From positions 1-64,000 of the forward strand of contig NZ_FTRU01000005.1 in the NCBI RefSeq assembly GCF_900148495.1: a stretch of DNA of 64,000 nt, read 5' to 3'. The notes beneath the pieces are model-generated. The model made no database searches. It was not told where the DNA came from and worked only from the letters and a program-made list of their open reading frames with translations. The stretch is from Negativibacillus massiliensis (lineage in GTDB: Bacteria > Bacillota > Clostridia > Oscillospirales > Ruminococcaceae). The position numbers were made by a program, and so were the translations under genes. Position 1 is the first letter of the stretch. Every line of letters starts with the position of its first letter. Below, piece after piece: positions 9,100 to 17,010 of the stretch.

Positions 9100-9351
9100 A
9101 TGGCAAACATCAAATCTGCTAAGAAGAGAATCCTGGTTCAGGCAAAACGTGAAGCTCGCAACAAAGCATACAGAACCAACCTCAAAACTGTTCTGAAAAA
9201 AGCTAATGCAGCTATCGCAGAAAACGCAGAGAACAAAGATGCTTTGGTTAAAGCAGCTGTTAAAACAATTGACCAGGCTTGTGCAAAAGGTATCATCCAC
9301 AAGAACTGCGCTGCTAGAAAGAAATCCACTCTCGCTGCTCTGGCAAAATAG
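9100..9351 (+). CDS. rpsT: 30S ribosomal protein S20
   Basis: Highly basic 83-residue protein beginning MANIKSAKKR, the classic S20 N-terminus, and ending in the AARKKSTLAALAK tail. It binds 16S rRNA in the body of the small subunit. GGAGG lies nine bases before the ATG at 9100; an in-frame codon three residues earlier lacks spacing for that site. It is divergent from gpr. Confidence 0.97.
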   Translation: MANIKSAKKRILVQAKREARNKAYRTNLKTVLKKANAAIAENAENKDALVKAAVKTIDQACAKGIIHKNCAARKKSTLAALAK

Positions 9352-9392
9352 TTTTTGCACCGGGCTGTAAAGCAGGATTCAATTTGAAGCAA

Positions 9393-9418
9393 AAATAAAA
9401 TTATCCGGATAATTTTAT
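9393..9418. repeat. Perfect 26-bp AT-rich palindrome
   Basis: Arms AATAAAATTATCC and GGATAATTTTATT meet without a loop. It lies between the rpsT stop and its terminator. No function is evident; it could be an operator or simply extend the 3' hairpin region. Confidence 0.6.
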
Positions 9419-9422
9419 TGGA

Positions 9423-9460
9423 AGATCCACAGGCCGTCAGGTCTGTGGATTTTGTTTTTA
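9423..9460 (+). terminator. Terminator of rpsT
   Basis: Stem ATCCACAG / CTGTGGAT followed by TTTTGTTTTT. Confidence 0.8.
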
Positions 9461-9480
9461 TACAAGGAGTGAGCTTGCAA

Positions 9481-10032
9481 ATGGCACATAGCGAGAAAAT
9501 GACTCAGACCCAATCTCTTTTTAAAGGAAGAATCATTGAGGTGAAAAAGGACAAGGTCCTTTTGGAAAACGGGAAAGAAACCACCAGAGAAGTGGTCGTA
9601 CATCATGGTGGTGTTTGTATTGCGGCAATTGATGAACAGGACAATATCCTTCTGGTCAAACAGTTCCGCTATCCTTATGGGCAGGAACTGATCGAGTTGC
9701 CAGCAGGCAAGATCGAGCTGGGAGAAGACCCTAAAACCTGTGGCATCCGTGAACTGGAAGAAGAATGCGGCTGCACAGCAGATCACTTTGAAAAGCTGAC
9801 CGAACTGTATCCAACCCCTGCTTACTGCACCGAAATTATCCATATCTATTACGCACAGGGCTTGCATGAAACCAAGCAGCATCTGGATGAAGGGGAATTT
9901 TTGACTGTAATGCGCGTGCCGTTTTCTCAGGCGGTGCAGATGGTGCTTTCCGGTGAGATCAAAGACGCCAAAACACAGATTGGAATTCTCAATCTTCTGG
10001 CAAGAAGAAACCAGAAGACAACAACCATGTAA
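9481..10032 (+). CDS. NUDIX hydrolase (ADP-ribose pyrophosphatase type)
   Basis: The 183-residue protein has a complete Nudix box around residues 79-101: GKIELGEDPKTC followed by RELEEECG. The preceding KQFRYPYGQELIELPAG block is typical of ADP-sugar pyrophosphatases of the NudF/YqkG group, which hydrolyse ADP-ribose to AMP and ribose-5-phosphate. The chosen ATG at 9481 follows AAGGAG by eleven bases; a TTG six bases earlier is a possible alternative. It is monocistronic and ends at a hairpin terminator. Confidence 0.88.
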   Translation: MAHSEKMTQTQSLFKGRIIEVKKDKVLLENGKETTREVVVHHGGVCIAAIDEQDNILLVKQFRYPYGQELIELPAGKIELGEDPKTCGIRELEEECGCTADHFEKLTELYPTPAYCTEIIHIYYAQGLHETKQHLDEGEFLTVMRVPFSQAVQMVLSGEIKDAKTQIGILNLLARRNQKTTTM

Positions 10033-10088
10033 ATAAAGTATGAACTTTCGCACAAGTAGGAAAGTTTGTGCTATAATAAAAAACACAG

Positions 10089-10119
10089 ACTGCCTTTCGT
10101 TATCGAAAGGCAGTTTTTT
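10089..10119 (+). terminator. Terminator after NUDIX gene
   Basis: Stem ACTGCCTTTCG / CGAAAGGCAGT with TTAT loop and T6. A TATAAT box (10072-10077) lies just upstream, so the hairpin could also attenuate transcription into the MATE gene. Confidence 0.85.
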
Positions 10120-10155
10120 ATGGATGAGAATTTGAAAAAAGGAAGGGATCAAGCC

Positions 10156-11532
10156 ATGGAAGAACAGGAAAATAAGCTGGGGACAGCACCGATTGGAAAG
10201 TTGTTGGTGCAGATGTCGCTGCCGGCAATCACTGCACAGGTTATTAATGCGTTGTATAACATTGTAGACCGAATTTATATCGGTCATCTCCCAGAAGTGG
10301 GTTCACTTGCGCTGGCATCACTGGGTGTAGCGTTTCCACTGATTATGATTATCTCTGCATTTGCAGCACTGATTGGTATGGGCGGCGCACCAAGAGCCGC
10401 AATCGCAATGGGTGCTGGAAAAAAGGATGAGGCAGAGAAAATTTTGGGAAATTCTTTTTCTGCACTCTTTTTGATGTCAATTGTGCTGACCGTTTTGTTC
10501 TTGCTGACCAGCGATACATTGCTTACCTGGTTTGGTGCAACCGAAAAATCCCTGCCGATGGCAAAATCTTATTTTACCATCTATGTTTTAGGAACGATTT
10601 CGGTGCAGATGGCGCTGGGACTTAATTCCTTTATCAGTGCACAGGGTTTTTCCACCATGAGCATGATGACGGTACTGATCGGTGCAATCAGCAACATCAT
10701 TCTCGACCCGATTTTAATTTATGGGTTTGATATGGGGGTAAGGGGAGCTGCGATTGCGACTGTTTTTTCCCAGACCATTTCGGCAGTTTGGGTCATTTTG
10801 TTCCTTACCGGCAAGAAAACCATCCTGAAAATCAAGATGGCAAACTTGAAGATCCAGAAGGAAATTCTGCTTCCAGCAATTGCGCTGGGTGTTTCCCCAT
10901 TTATCATGCAGTCGACCGAAAGCTTAGTACAGCTGACCTTCAACGCGCAGATCAAACACTATGGTGGAGATCAGGTCGATATTCTGATCAGCGCTATGAG
11001 CATTCTGCTTTCCTGTATGCAGTTTTTCGTACTGCCAGTAACAGGACTGACTCAGGGTGCACAGCCGATTGTCAGCTATAATTACGGTGCGAAGAAGATT
11101 GACCGAGTTAAAAAGACTTTCGGACTGCTGGTAAAATCGGCTTTGATCTATACCACAACTGTTTGGGCGCTGGTTCTTCTGTTCCCAACTGTGTTTATCC
11201 GCCTGTTTTCCTCCGATCCGCAGCTGCTCGCGATTGCTCCAGGATATTTGAGAGTATTTATGTCCGGTATGCTGTTGCTGGGTGCACAGTTTAGCTGTCA
11301 GCAGACCTTTGTTGCGCTGGGCCAGGCAAAGGTATCCATGTTCCTGGCACTGCTCAGAAAGATTATCCTTCTGATTCCTCTGGCACTGATCCTGCCGTTG
11401 GTTATGGGCTTTAATGGTATTTTTATTGCAGAGCCTGCGGCGGATGTCTTGGCATCGTTGAGTACCTCGACAGTATTTTTCCTGATGACCAGAAAACTTT
11501 TTTCCGGCGAGAAGACATCGCTTAATGATTAA
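10156..11532 (+). CDS. MATE family efflux transporter
   Basis: Membrane protein of 458 residues with about twelve hydrophobic segments. Conserved features are LVQMSLPAI at the N-terminus, IVDRIYIGH at the end of the first helix and a repeated half containing SYNYGAK. It is probably a Na+/drug antiporter; the substrate is unknown. ATG 10156 is preferred because GGAAGG lies nine bases upstream; the in-frame ATG at 10120 abuts the T tract of the preceding terminator. It ends at a strong shared terminator opposite the spoVA operon. Confidence 0.88.
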   Translation: MEEQENKLGTAPIGKLLVQMSLPAITAQVINALYNIVDRIYIGHLPEVGSLALASLGVAFPLIMIISAFAALIGMGGAPRAAIAMGAGKKDEAEKILGNSFSALFLMSIVLTVLFLLTSDTLLTWFGATEKSLPMAKSYFTIYVLGTISVQMALGLNSFISAQGFSTMSMMTVLIGAISNIILDPILIYGFDMGVRGAAIATVFSQTISAVWVILFLTGKKTILKIKMANLKIQKEILLPAIALGVSPFIMQSTESLVQLTFNAQIKHYGGDQVDILISAMSILLSCMQFFVLPVTGLTQGAQPIVSYNYGAKKIDRVKKTFGLLVKSALIYTTTVWALVLLFPTVFIRLFSSDPQLLAIAPGYLRVFMSGMLLLGAQFSCQQTFVALGQAKVSMFLALLRKIILLIPLALILPLVMGFNGIFIAEPAADVLASLSTSTVFFLMTRKLFSGEKTSLND

Positions 11533-11534
11533 TA

Positions 11535-11580
11535 AAAAAATCCTATCTGAGTGCTTTGCACTCAGATAGGATTTTTTCTT
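11535..11580. terminator. Shared terminator of MATE gene and spoVA operon
   Basis: Fifteen-base perfect stem ATCCTATCTGAGTGC / GCACTCAGATAGGAT with TTT loop, A7 before and T6 after. It serves convergent genes. Confidence 0.9.
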
Positions 11581-11945
11581 TAGCTTTTTTCGGAGGATTT
11601 GCAGAGAAGTCCGGCAAGCAAAGCAGCGATAATTGCTACTGTAATACCTCCGGCACTGGCAGTCAGTCCTCCGGTAAAGGCACCAAACAGCCCATCGCTG
11701 CTGACCGCTTCCCGGACACCTTTTGCAAGAGTTGCACCAAATCCGGTCAAGGGTATTGTAGCACCCGCACCGGCAAAATCGATCAGCGGCTGATACAGTC
11801 CGATTCCGCCTAAAATGACCCCGAGAACAACATAGGAAACCAGAATTCGGGCGGGAGTAAGTTTGGTATAGTCGATGAGCACCTGACCGATGGCACAGAT
11901 GATTCCTCCCACCAGAAAGGCTTTGAGTAAAAGGAACAAATCCAT
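11580..11945 (-). CDS. spoVAE: Stage V sporulation protein AE (SpoVAE)
   Basis: Very hydrophobic 121-residue membrane protein of the SpoVAC/SpoVAEb family, with conserved FLVGGIICAIGQ near the N-terminus and the GAGATIPLTGFG motif in the middle. It is part of the inner-membrane channel that moves dipicolinic acid and Ca2+ into the forespore and out at germination. The start ATG at 11945 overlaps the spoVAD stop (TGATG). It is homologous to SpoVAC encoded upstream in the same operon. Confidence 0.93.
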   Translation of the reverse strand: MDLFLLLKAFLVGGIICAIGQVLIDYTKLTPARILVSYVVLGVILGGIGLYQPLIDFAGAGATIPLTGFGATLAKGVREAVSSDGLFGAFTGGLTASAGGITVAIIAALLAGLLCKSSEKS

Positions 11946-12979
11946 CAGCAAATGACCTCCTTTGGGTTTGGGGTGGACGAAAGATAGACAAGGTGAGCAA
12001 TACCCGGAATACTCTCTCCCTGCTGTGTACTGGTGGGGCTCATCAGCGCACCGGTTGCAAGAAAGAGCACATTTTTTAACCTCTGGCAGGCAATCTGAGG
12101 GAGAATAAAAGAACACAGCACCGATGCTGCACATCCGCAGCCGGAGCCGCCAGCATGGACATCCTGTTTTTTGCGGTCATAGATCATAAGCCCACAGTCA
12201 TTGTGGAGCTTTGCCATGGGGTAACCTTCTGCCTGCATCAGGCGTTCGAGCAGACGGCTTCCCACAAAACCGAGGTCACCGGTTAAAATCATGTCATAAT
12301 CTTCCGGTCTGGTTCTGGTGTCAGAAAAGAACTGACACAGAGTTTTGGCAGCTGCAGGTGCCATGGCGGCGCCCATATTGTTAATATCGGTAATTCCGAG
12401 ATCCTGCACAGTGCCGACTGTGACAGCGCGTATAAAAGGAGCCTGTACGCTTGGAGCAACTACACAAGCACCGGAACCGGTTACCGTCCATTGTGCAGTG
12501 GGGGTGCGCTGACCACCATATTCCAGCGGAAACCGGAACTGACGCTCTGCGGAGCAGAAATGAGAGGAGGTAGCGGCAAGGCATCGCTGCCCCAGTCCGG
12601 TGTCGACAAACATGCTGGCAAGACATAAGCTCTCGGACATAGTCGAACAGGCACCGTACAGACCGAAGAATGGGATCAGCATATCGCGGGAAGCGTAGGC
12701 AGAACTGATGCACTGGTTGAGAAGATCCCCTGCAAACAGAAAGTCGATCTGATCTTTTTGGGTATTGCACTTTTGCAGCGCCAATTCGATTGCTGTTTTC
12801 TGCATGTGTGTTTCTGCCTTTTCCCAGGTTTTCTGTCCAAAGGAAGAATCATCTGACAACAGGTCAAAATATCCAGACAGAGGTCCCTGCTTTTCTTTTT
12901 TTGCACCGACAGCAGCATAACCGATAATGGAGGGGGAGGAAGAAAGGATCAGTGTTTTGTTTCCTATTCGTTTTGCCAT
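11945..12979 (-). CDS. spoVAD: Stage V sporulation protein AD (SpoVAD)
   Basis: The 344-residue protein has a thiolase-like fold, the dipicolinic-acid-binding soluble component of the SpoVA channel. Recognisable stretches are FAGDLLNQCISSAYASRD, LYGACSTMSESL, SSHFCSAERQFRFP and a C-terminal HAGGSGCGCAASV. It lies 17 bases after spoVAC and overlaps spoVAE, so the three are surely one transcript. The spoVAC-D-E trio without AA, AB or AF is usual for Clostridia. Expression in the forespore is expected from the family. Confidence 0.95.
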   Translation of the reverse strand: MAKRIGNKTLILSSSPSIIGYAAVGAKKEKQGPLSGYFDLLSDDSSFGQKTWEKAETHMQKTAIELALQKCNTQKDQIDFLFAGDLLNQCISSAYASRDMLIPFFGLYGACSTMSESLCLASMFVDTGLGQRCLAATSSHFCSAERQFRFPLEYGGQRTPTAQWTVTGSGACVVAPSVQAPFIRAVTVGTVQDLGITDINNMGAAMAPAAAKTLCQFFSDTRTRPEDYDMILTGDLGFVGSRLLERLMQAEGYPMAKLHNDCGLMIYDRKKQDVHAGGSGCGCAASVLCSFILPQIACQRLKNVLFLATGALMSPTSTQQGESIPGIAHLVYLSSTPNPKEVIC

Positions 12980-12996
12980 ATCAAATCATCTCCCTT

Positions 12997-13425
12997 TTAT
13001 CCAAACAGAACCAGAATGATTCCATAAATGACCGAGGCACTCACGCCATAAACGATGACAGGACCGGCGATGGAAAACATCTTGGCCCCAAGTCCCAGAA
13101 TGTAGCCTTCTGTTTTAAACTCCATCGCAGCACTTACCATCGAGTTTGCAAATCCGGTGATGGGGACAAGGGTTCCGGCGCCCGCATGCTTTGCAATATT
13201 GTCATAAACATTAAGCCCGGTCAATACAGCGGAAAGAACAACCAAGGAAAGCGAGGCAAACACAAAACCAAGTTCCCCAGCCCCTCGGCTTTGGTAGAAA
13301 AAGACCAGCAGCTGACCGATGGCACAAATACCACCGCCAAAAACGAAGGCTTTCAAAATATTCATAGGCCCTTTGGATTTCGGGCTTTCTTCCTGTGTCC
13401 ATTGTGCGTATTCCTGTTTTGTCAT
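12997..13425 (-). CDS. spoVAC: Stage V sporulation protein AC (SpoVAC)
   Basis: The 142-residue protein has a short soluble N-terminus and then four or more hydrophobic segments. FVFGGGICAIGQLLVFF and GAGTLVPITGFANSMVSAA match the SpoVAC family. B. subtilis SpoVAC behaves as a mechanosensitive channel releasing dipicolinate. It is the first gene of the spoVA operon, with AAAGGAGAA before the start. The divergent intergenic region (13426-13595) contains a leftward CATACTA reminiscent of a sigma-G -10, but no clear -35, so I do not annotate it. Confidence 0.95.
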   Translation of the reverse strand: MTKQEYAQWTQEESPKSKGPMNILKAFVFGGGICAIGQLLVFFYQSRGAGELGFVFASLSLVVLSAVLTGLNVYDNIAKHAGAGTLVPITGFANSMVSAAMEFKTEGYILGLGAKMFSIAGPVIVYGVSASVIYGIILVLFG

Positions 13426-13546
13426 GGATGGGTTCTCCTTTCAAAGGCAAATCTTACATGTTAAAGAAATTTTTATTGTATCTTTTGCCTGATTCGTGTA
13501 TAGTTATAGTATGTGCCAGGGAGAATCGTTTCATTTCTGGAAGTTA

Positions 13547-13576
13547 TTGGAAGATTATCTTGTGATTTTCTATAAT
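13547..13576 (+). promoter_or_regulatory. Candidate promoter for alr
   Basis: TTGGAA, 18-base spacer, TATAAT. The start would lie close to the ribosome binding site, giving a very short leader. A second candidate (TTGTAT-17-TATAGT, 13476-13504) upstream would give a normal leader. Confidence 0.4.
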
Positions 13577-13595
13577 AAAAAAGGGGGAGATATCG

Positions 13596-14789
13596 ATGGT
13601 TGACTTTCTTCGTCGCAGCTGGGCAGTAGTGGATTTGGATTGCATTGATTATAATATCCGTTCCATCAAACAGAAGCTGAAGCCGGGCTGCATGATTATG
13701 GGTGTTGTCAAGGCGGATGCCTATGGACATGGGGATAAGTATATTGCGGATGAGCTGGTTCGTCTGGGAGTGAACTGGTTTGCGGTATCCAACCTTACCG
13801 AGGCGATGTCCCTGCGCAATCAGGGAATCTATCACCCTATCCTGATTTTGGGAACAACCCCACCAAACAAAGCAAAACAGCTTTGCGAATACAATATTAC
13901 ACAGGCAGTATTTTCGCTGGAGTATGCGAAAAAACTCCAGCAGCAGGCGCAGCGCGCGGGTGTGACGGTCGCCTGCCACATTAAGGTAGATACCGGAATG
14001 GGAAGAATCGGATTTGAAGCGGATCAGGACATGGATACCGCGGTGGAAGAAATCGCACAGGTCTGCCAGTATTCCAATCTGCGCTGTGACGGTATTTTTA
14101 CCCACTTTTCCAGTTCGGATGAATATAACGATGATTCGATTGACTATACCCGTCAGCAGTATGAGTGTTTCATGAAAACCTGTGATGAGCTGCAAAAACG
14201 CGGCATCCATTTTATGATTCGGCATTGCTGCAACAGCGGCGGTATTGTCAATTATCCGGAGTTCCATCTGGATATGGTTCGTGCCGGTGTACTGATTTAT
14301 GGTTTGGTACCGGATAAGGCATGTGAAGGAAAGATTGACCTAAAACCTGCAATGCAGCTTCACTCGGTCATCTCGATGATCAAGGAGGTCAAAGCGGGGG
14401 CAAAACTCAGCTACGGCAGAACCTTTACCGCAGACCATGATATGCGCATCGCAACTGTTCCAATCGGATATGCAGACGGTTATCACCGCAGCCTTTCTAA
14501 TCGTGGCAGGATGCTGGTAAATGGCCATTTTGCTAACATCGTTGGCAGAATCTGTATGGACCAGCTGCTTTTAGATGTGACCGGAATTCCGGAGCTGAGC
14601 GATGGAATGCAGATCACCATTGTCGGAGAAGAGGACGGCAAGCGCATTACCATGGAGGAGATTGCTGCCATGACCGATACCGTTCACTATGAAATCATGT
14701 GCGTTATCGGAAAACGTGTGCCGAGAGTTTACCGCAGAGGTGGAAAAGATATCGGCGTAGTTGACTATGTCCGCCATATGGTAGAATAA
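13596..14789 (+). CDS. alr: Alanine racemase
   Basis: The 397-residue PLP enzyme interconverts L- and D-alanine for peptidoglycan. The PLP lysine is Lys39 in VVKADAYGHG, and the second catalytic base is Tyr273 in LSYGRTF. The C-terminal beta domain contains GRICMDQLLLDVTG. GGGGGA lies eight bases before the ATG. In spore formers an Alr is also linked to control of L-alanine-triggered germination; its position beside the spoVA operon may be coincidental. The gene ends at a strong hairpin. Confidence 0.95.
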   Translation: MVDFLRRSWAVVDLDCIDYNIRSIKQKLKPGCMIMGVVKADAYGHGDKYIADELVRLGVNWFAVSNLTEAMSLRNQGIYHPILILGTTPPNKAKQLCEYNITQAVFSLEYAKKLQQQAQRAGVTVACHIKVDTGMGRIGFEADQDMDTAVEEIAQVCQYSNLRCDGIFTHFSSSDEYNDDSIDYTRQQYECFMKTCDELQKRGIHFMIRHCCNSGGIVNYPEFHLDMVRAGVLIYGLVPDKACEGKIDLKPAMQLHSVISMIKEVKAGAKLSYGRTFTADHDMRIATVPIGYADGYHRSLSNRGRMLVNGHFANIVGRICMDQLLLDVTGIPELSDGMQITIVGEEDGKRITMEEIAAMTDTVHYEIMCVIGKRVPRVYRRGGKDIGVVDYVRHMVE

Positions 14790-14811
14790 AAGGAAACTAA
14801 ACTTATAAAAA

Positions 14812-14849
14812 AACAGAGCATCCCTTCCAAACGGAAGGGATGCTCTGTT
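14812..14849 (+). terminator. Hairpin after alr
   Basis: Seventeen-base perfect stem AACAGAGCATCCCTTCC / GGAAGGGATGCTCTGTT with AAAC loop, but only two T residues follow. It is probably a terminator or mRNA 3' stabiliser. A T-rich tail exists only for the opposite strand. Confidence 0.6.
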
Positions 14850-14890
14850 CCCACTAGGGGGAAAGATAAAGTGAAGAAGGAGGGGAGAAA

Positions 14891-15556
14891 ATGAAAACGT
14901 ATTGGATGGCGGCAGTTATTATTCTGCTCATAATCATCTTAGTTTATACACTGTATCGAAAATTTCGCTGCGCCAATCCCTGGAGCCGTGCACCCTATGA
15001 GCGCAGACAATATTTTTTGAGTCCGGCAGAAAAAGCTTTTTATGATATTCTTGATGAACTGGTTGGCGAGGACATCACCATCTGTCCGAAACCTTCCGTC
15101 AGGGAAGTTTTGCAGGTAAGAGCAGATGTCAGAAGGGACAGGCTCAAATATTTTAATTGGATTTCTCAGAAGCATATTGACTTTGTGCTGTGTGATAAGG
15201 ATACCATGCAGATTCTCTGTGCAGTCGAGCTGGATGACCGTTCCCATGAGCGCTCAGACCGTCAGCAGCGGGATGCATTTCTGGACAAGGCGTTTAAAAA
15301 AGCAAAACTCCCTCTGTTTCATATTCCCTGCAAAAAGAACTATGGCGCAAAAGAGTTAAATGAACTTTGTCGATTCCTGTGCAGTGATATGCTGGAACTA
15401 AGCGACGAAGAGGAGGTTGAGGAAATTCCCATCTGTCCTGACTGCGGGGTCCCGATGGTGTTAAGGACAGCTTCCCGCGGGGAACACAAGGGACAACAGT
15501 TTTATGGATGCCCCAATTTCCCGGAATGCAGACAGACAAGACCTTATCGGGGATAA
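14891..15556 (+). CDS. DUF2726 protein with C-terminal topoisomerase-type zinc ribbon
   Basis: The 221-residue protein has an N-terminal membrane anchor (about residues 5-22), a DUF2726 domain (about 45-160, with DFVLCDKDTMQILCAVELDD resembling the core of restriction-endonuclease-like folds) and a C-terminal four-cysteine zinc ribbon (CPDC...YGCPNFPEC). DUF2726 is thought to be a nuclease-related fold. The combination suggests a membrane-tethered nucleic-acid-associated protein, but no activity is shown. The start follows AGGAGGGG. Confidence 0.75.
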   Translation: MKTYWMAAVIILLIIILVYTLYRKFRCANPWSRAPYERRQYFLSPAEKAFYDILDELVGEDITICPKPSVREVLQVRADVRRDRLKYFNWISQKHIDFVLCDKDTMQILCAVELDDRSHERSDRQQRDAFLDKAFKKAKLPLFHIPCKKNYGAKELNELCRFLCSDMLELSDEEEVEEIPICPDCGVPMVLRTASRGEHKGQQFYGCPNFPECRQTRPYRG

Positions 15557-15560
15557 AAAC

Positions 15561-15592
15561 AAAAGCGCGGACTGCCCGTTCGGGCAGTCCGC
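15561..15592 (-). terminator. Terminator of the alcohol dehydrogenase gene
   Basis: Stem GCGGACTGCCCG / CGGGCAGTCCGC with TT loop. Reading leftward it is followed by CTTTTGTTTTT. Confidence 0.8.
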
Positions 15593-15625
15593 ATTGAAGA
15601 AGAAAATGGTGTTATCAGAAAAGAA

Positions 15626-16801
15626 TTAGAAATCAACTTCTTCATCGTAGAAGCAGCATTTAAGCAGTTTTTCCATCTGAGCAGGAGTGATTTCACGTGG
15701 GTTGGAGCCGGTGCAAGCATCGCCAACAGCCAGTTCAGCAACCTGTGGCAGTTTTTCGAGGAATTCTTTTTCATCGATGATGCCGCCTTCGTAATCACGG
15801 ATGCAGGTTGGAATATCAAGCTGTTTGTTCATGTTTTTGATATGAGCGATCAGAGCATCTGTGGTTGGCTCAAGTCCCAGGAAAGCAGCAATTTCCGCAT
15901 AGCGTTTGTCAGCTTCTGGATTCTTGCTGTTGTATTTGATAACTTTTGGCAGATACATTGCGTTTGCGCAGCCGTGAACAATGTGACCGCCGCTGTATGC
16001 AGCACCGGTTTTGTGTGCCATGGAATGAACGATACCCAGCAGAGCATTGGAGAATGCCATACCAGCCAGGCACTGTGCGTTGTGCATGCTTGCACGAGCT
16101 TTCATGTCGCCATTATAGCTTGCTACCAGATCGCGGCTGATCATCTTGATTGCGTGCAGAGCAAGAGGATCGGTGTAATCGCAGTGCAGAGTAGAAACAT
16201 AAGCTTCGATTGCATGGGTCATAGCGTCCATACCGGTGTGAGCGGTCAGTTTCTTTGGCATGGTTTCAGCCAGAGCAGGGTCAACGATTGCAACGTCTGG
16301 AGTGATATTGAAGTCAGCCAGAGGATATTTAACGCCTTTCTTGTAGTCGGTGATAACCGAGAAAGCGGTTACTTCGGTAGCGGTACCGGAAGTAGATGGG
16401 ATGGCGCAGAATCTAGCTTTTTTGCGAAGTTTTGGGAAGTTGAATGGGATGCAGAGCTGTTCAAAGGTGGTGTCTGGATATTCATAGAATGCCCACATTG
16501 CTTTTGCAGCATCGATTGGAGAACCGCCGCCGATGGATACGATCCAGTCAGGCTCGAATTCACGCATCATTGCAGCACCTTTCATAACGGTGTCAACAGA
16601 TGGGTCTGGTTCAACGCCTTCAAACAGAGCAACTTCCATGCCTGCTTCTTTCAGATAATCACATACTTTGTCCAGGAAGCCAAAACGTTTCATGCTGCCG
16701 CCGCCGACAACAACAATGGCACGTTTTCCCTCTAAGGTTTTCAGTGCTTCCAGTGCGTTTTCGCCGTGATAAAGATCTCTTGGTAATGTAAATCTAGCCA
16801 T
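15626..16801 (-). CDS. Iron-containing alcohol dehydrogenase
   Basis: The 391-residue group III alcohol dehydrogenase probably reduces aldehydes to alcohols with NAD(P)H during fermentation. Nucleotide-binding motifs are VVGGGSMKR near residue 35 and IGGGSPIDAAK near residue 90. STSGTATEVT follows, and metal ligands lie in HTGMDAMTHAIEAY and HSMAHKTGA...GGHIVHGCANA. The sequence resembles clostridial butanol dehydrogenases more than 1,3-propanediol dehydrogenase, but substrate is not determined. GGGGG lies upstream of the ATG. An inverted repeat upstream may be an operator. Confidence 0.92.
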   Translation of the reverse strand: MARFTLPRDLYHGENALEALKTLEGKRAIVVVGGGSMKRFGFLDKVCDYLKEAGMEVALFEGVEPDPSVDTVMKGAAMMREFEPDWIVSIGGGSPIDAAKAMWAFYEYPDTTFEQLCIPFNFPKLRKKARFCAIPSTSGTATEVTAFSVITDYKKGVKYPLADFNITPDVAIVDPALAETMPKKLTAHTGMDAMTHAIEAYVSTLHCDYTDPLALHAIKMISRDLVASYNGDMKARASMHNAQCLAGMAFSNALLGIVHSMAHKTGAAYSGGHIVHGCANAMYLPKVIKYNSKNPEADKRYAEIAAFLGLEPTTDALIAHIKNMNKQLDIPTCIRDYEGGIIDEKEFLEKLPQVAELAVGDACTGSNPREITPAQMEKLLKCCFYDEEVDF

Positions 16802-16850
16802 GATAAATGCCCCCTGATATCATTTGACTGATGGTGTGTTATAATAAGTT

Positions 16851-16869
16851 GGTTAAATTTTTATTAACC
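16851..16869. promoter_or_regulatory. Inverted repeat upstream of alcohol dehydrogenase
   Basis: GGTTAA-N7-TTAACC lies about 50 bases before the start codon, next to a leftward AT-rich -10-like region. It resembles a Rex (NADH-sensing repressor) site in half-site sequence, but the spacer is seven bases rather than the usual four, so Rex binding is uncertain. Confidence 0.4.
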
Positions 16870-17010
16870 TTCTAAGCCCCATTATATACGCCTTTTTTAA
16901 TTTGTCAATAGTTTAACAATCATATTTTGAGAGTTTTGAAAAAATCGGCAAATAGCTTATTATAAGCCCAAAAACTTGAACTTTTTGACCGAAAGAAATG
17001 GAGACAAACG

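Noticed and set aside
10924-12000. Leftward frame overlapping the MATE gene and spoVAE
   Set aside because: It crosses a strong shared terminator and two well-supported genes in other frames; Cys/Arg/Ser-rich.
13426-13595. Sigma-G promoter for spoVAC
   Set aside because: A leftward CATACTA is present, but no convincing -35 at the right distance was found.
13473-14267. Leftward frame opposite alr
   Set aside because: Antisense to conserved alanine racemase; no start signal.
15842-16735. Rightward frame opposite the alcohol dehydrogenase
   Set aside because: Antisense to a full-length conserved enzyme.
16851-16869. Calling the inverted repeat a Rex site
   Set aside because: Half-sites fit, but the seven-base spacer does not match the usual TTGTTAANNNNTTAACAA; left as an unassigned operator.
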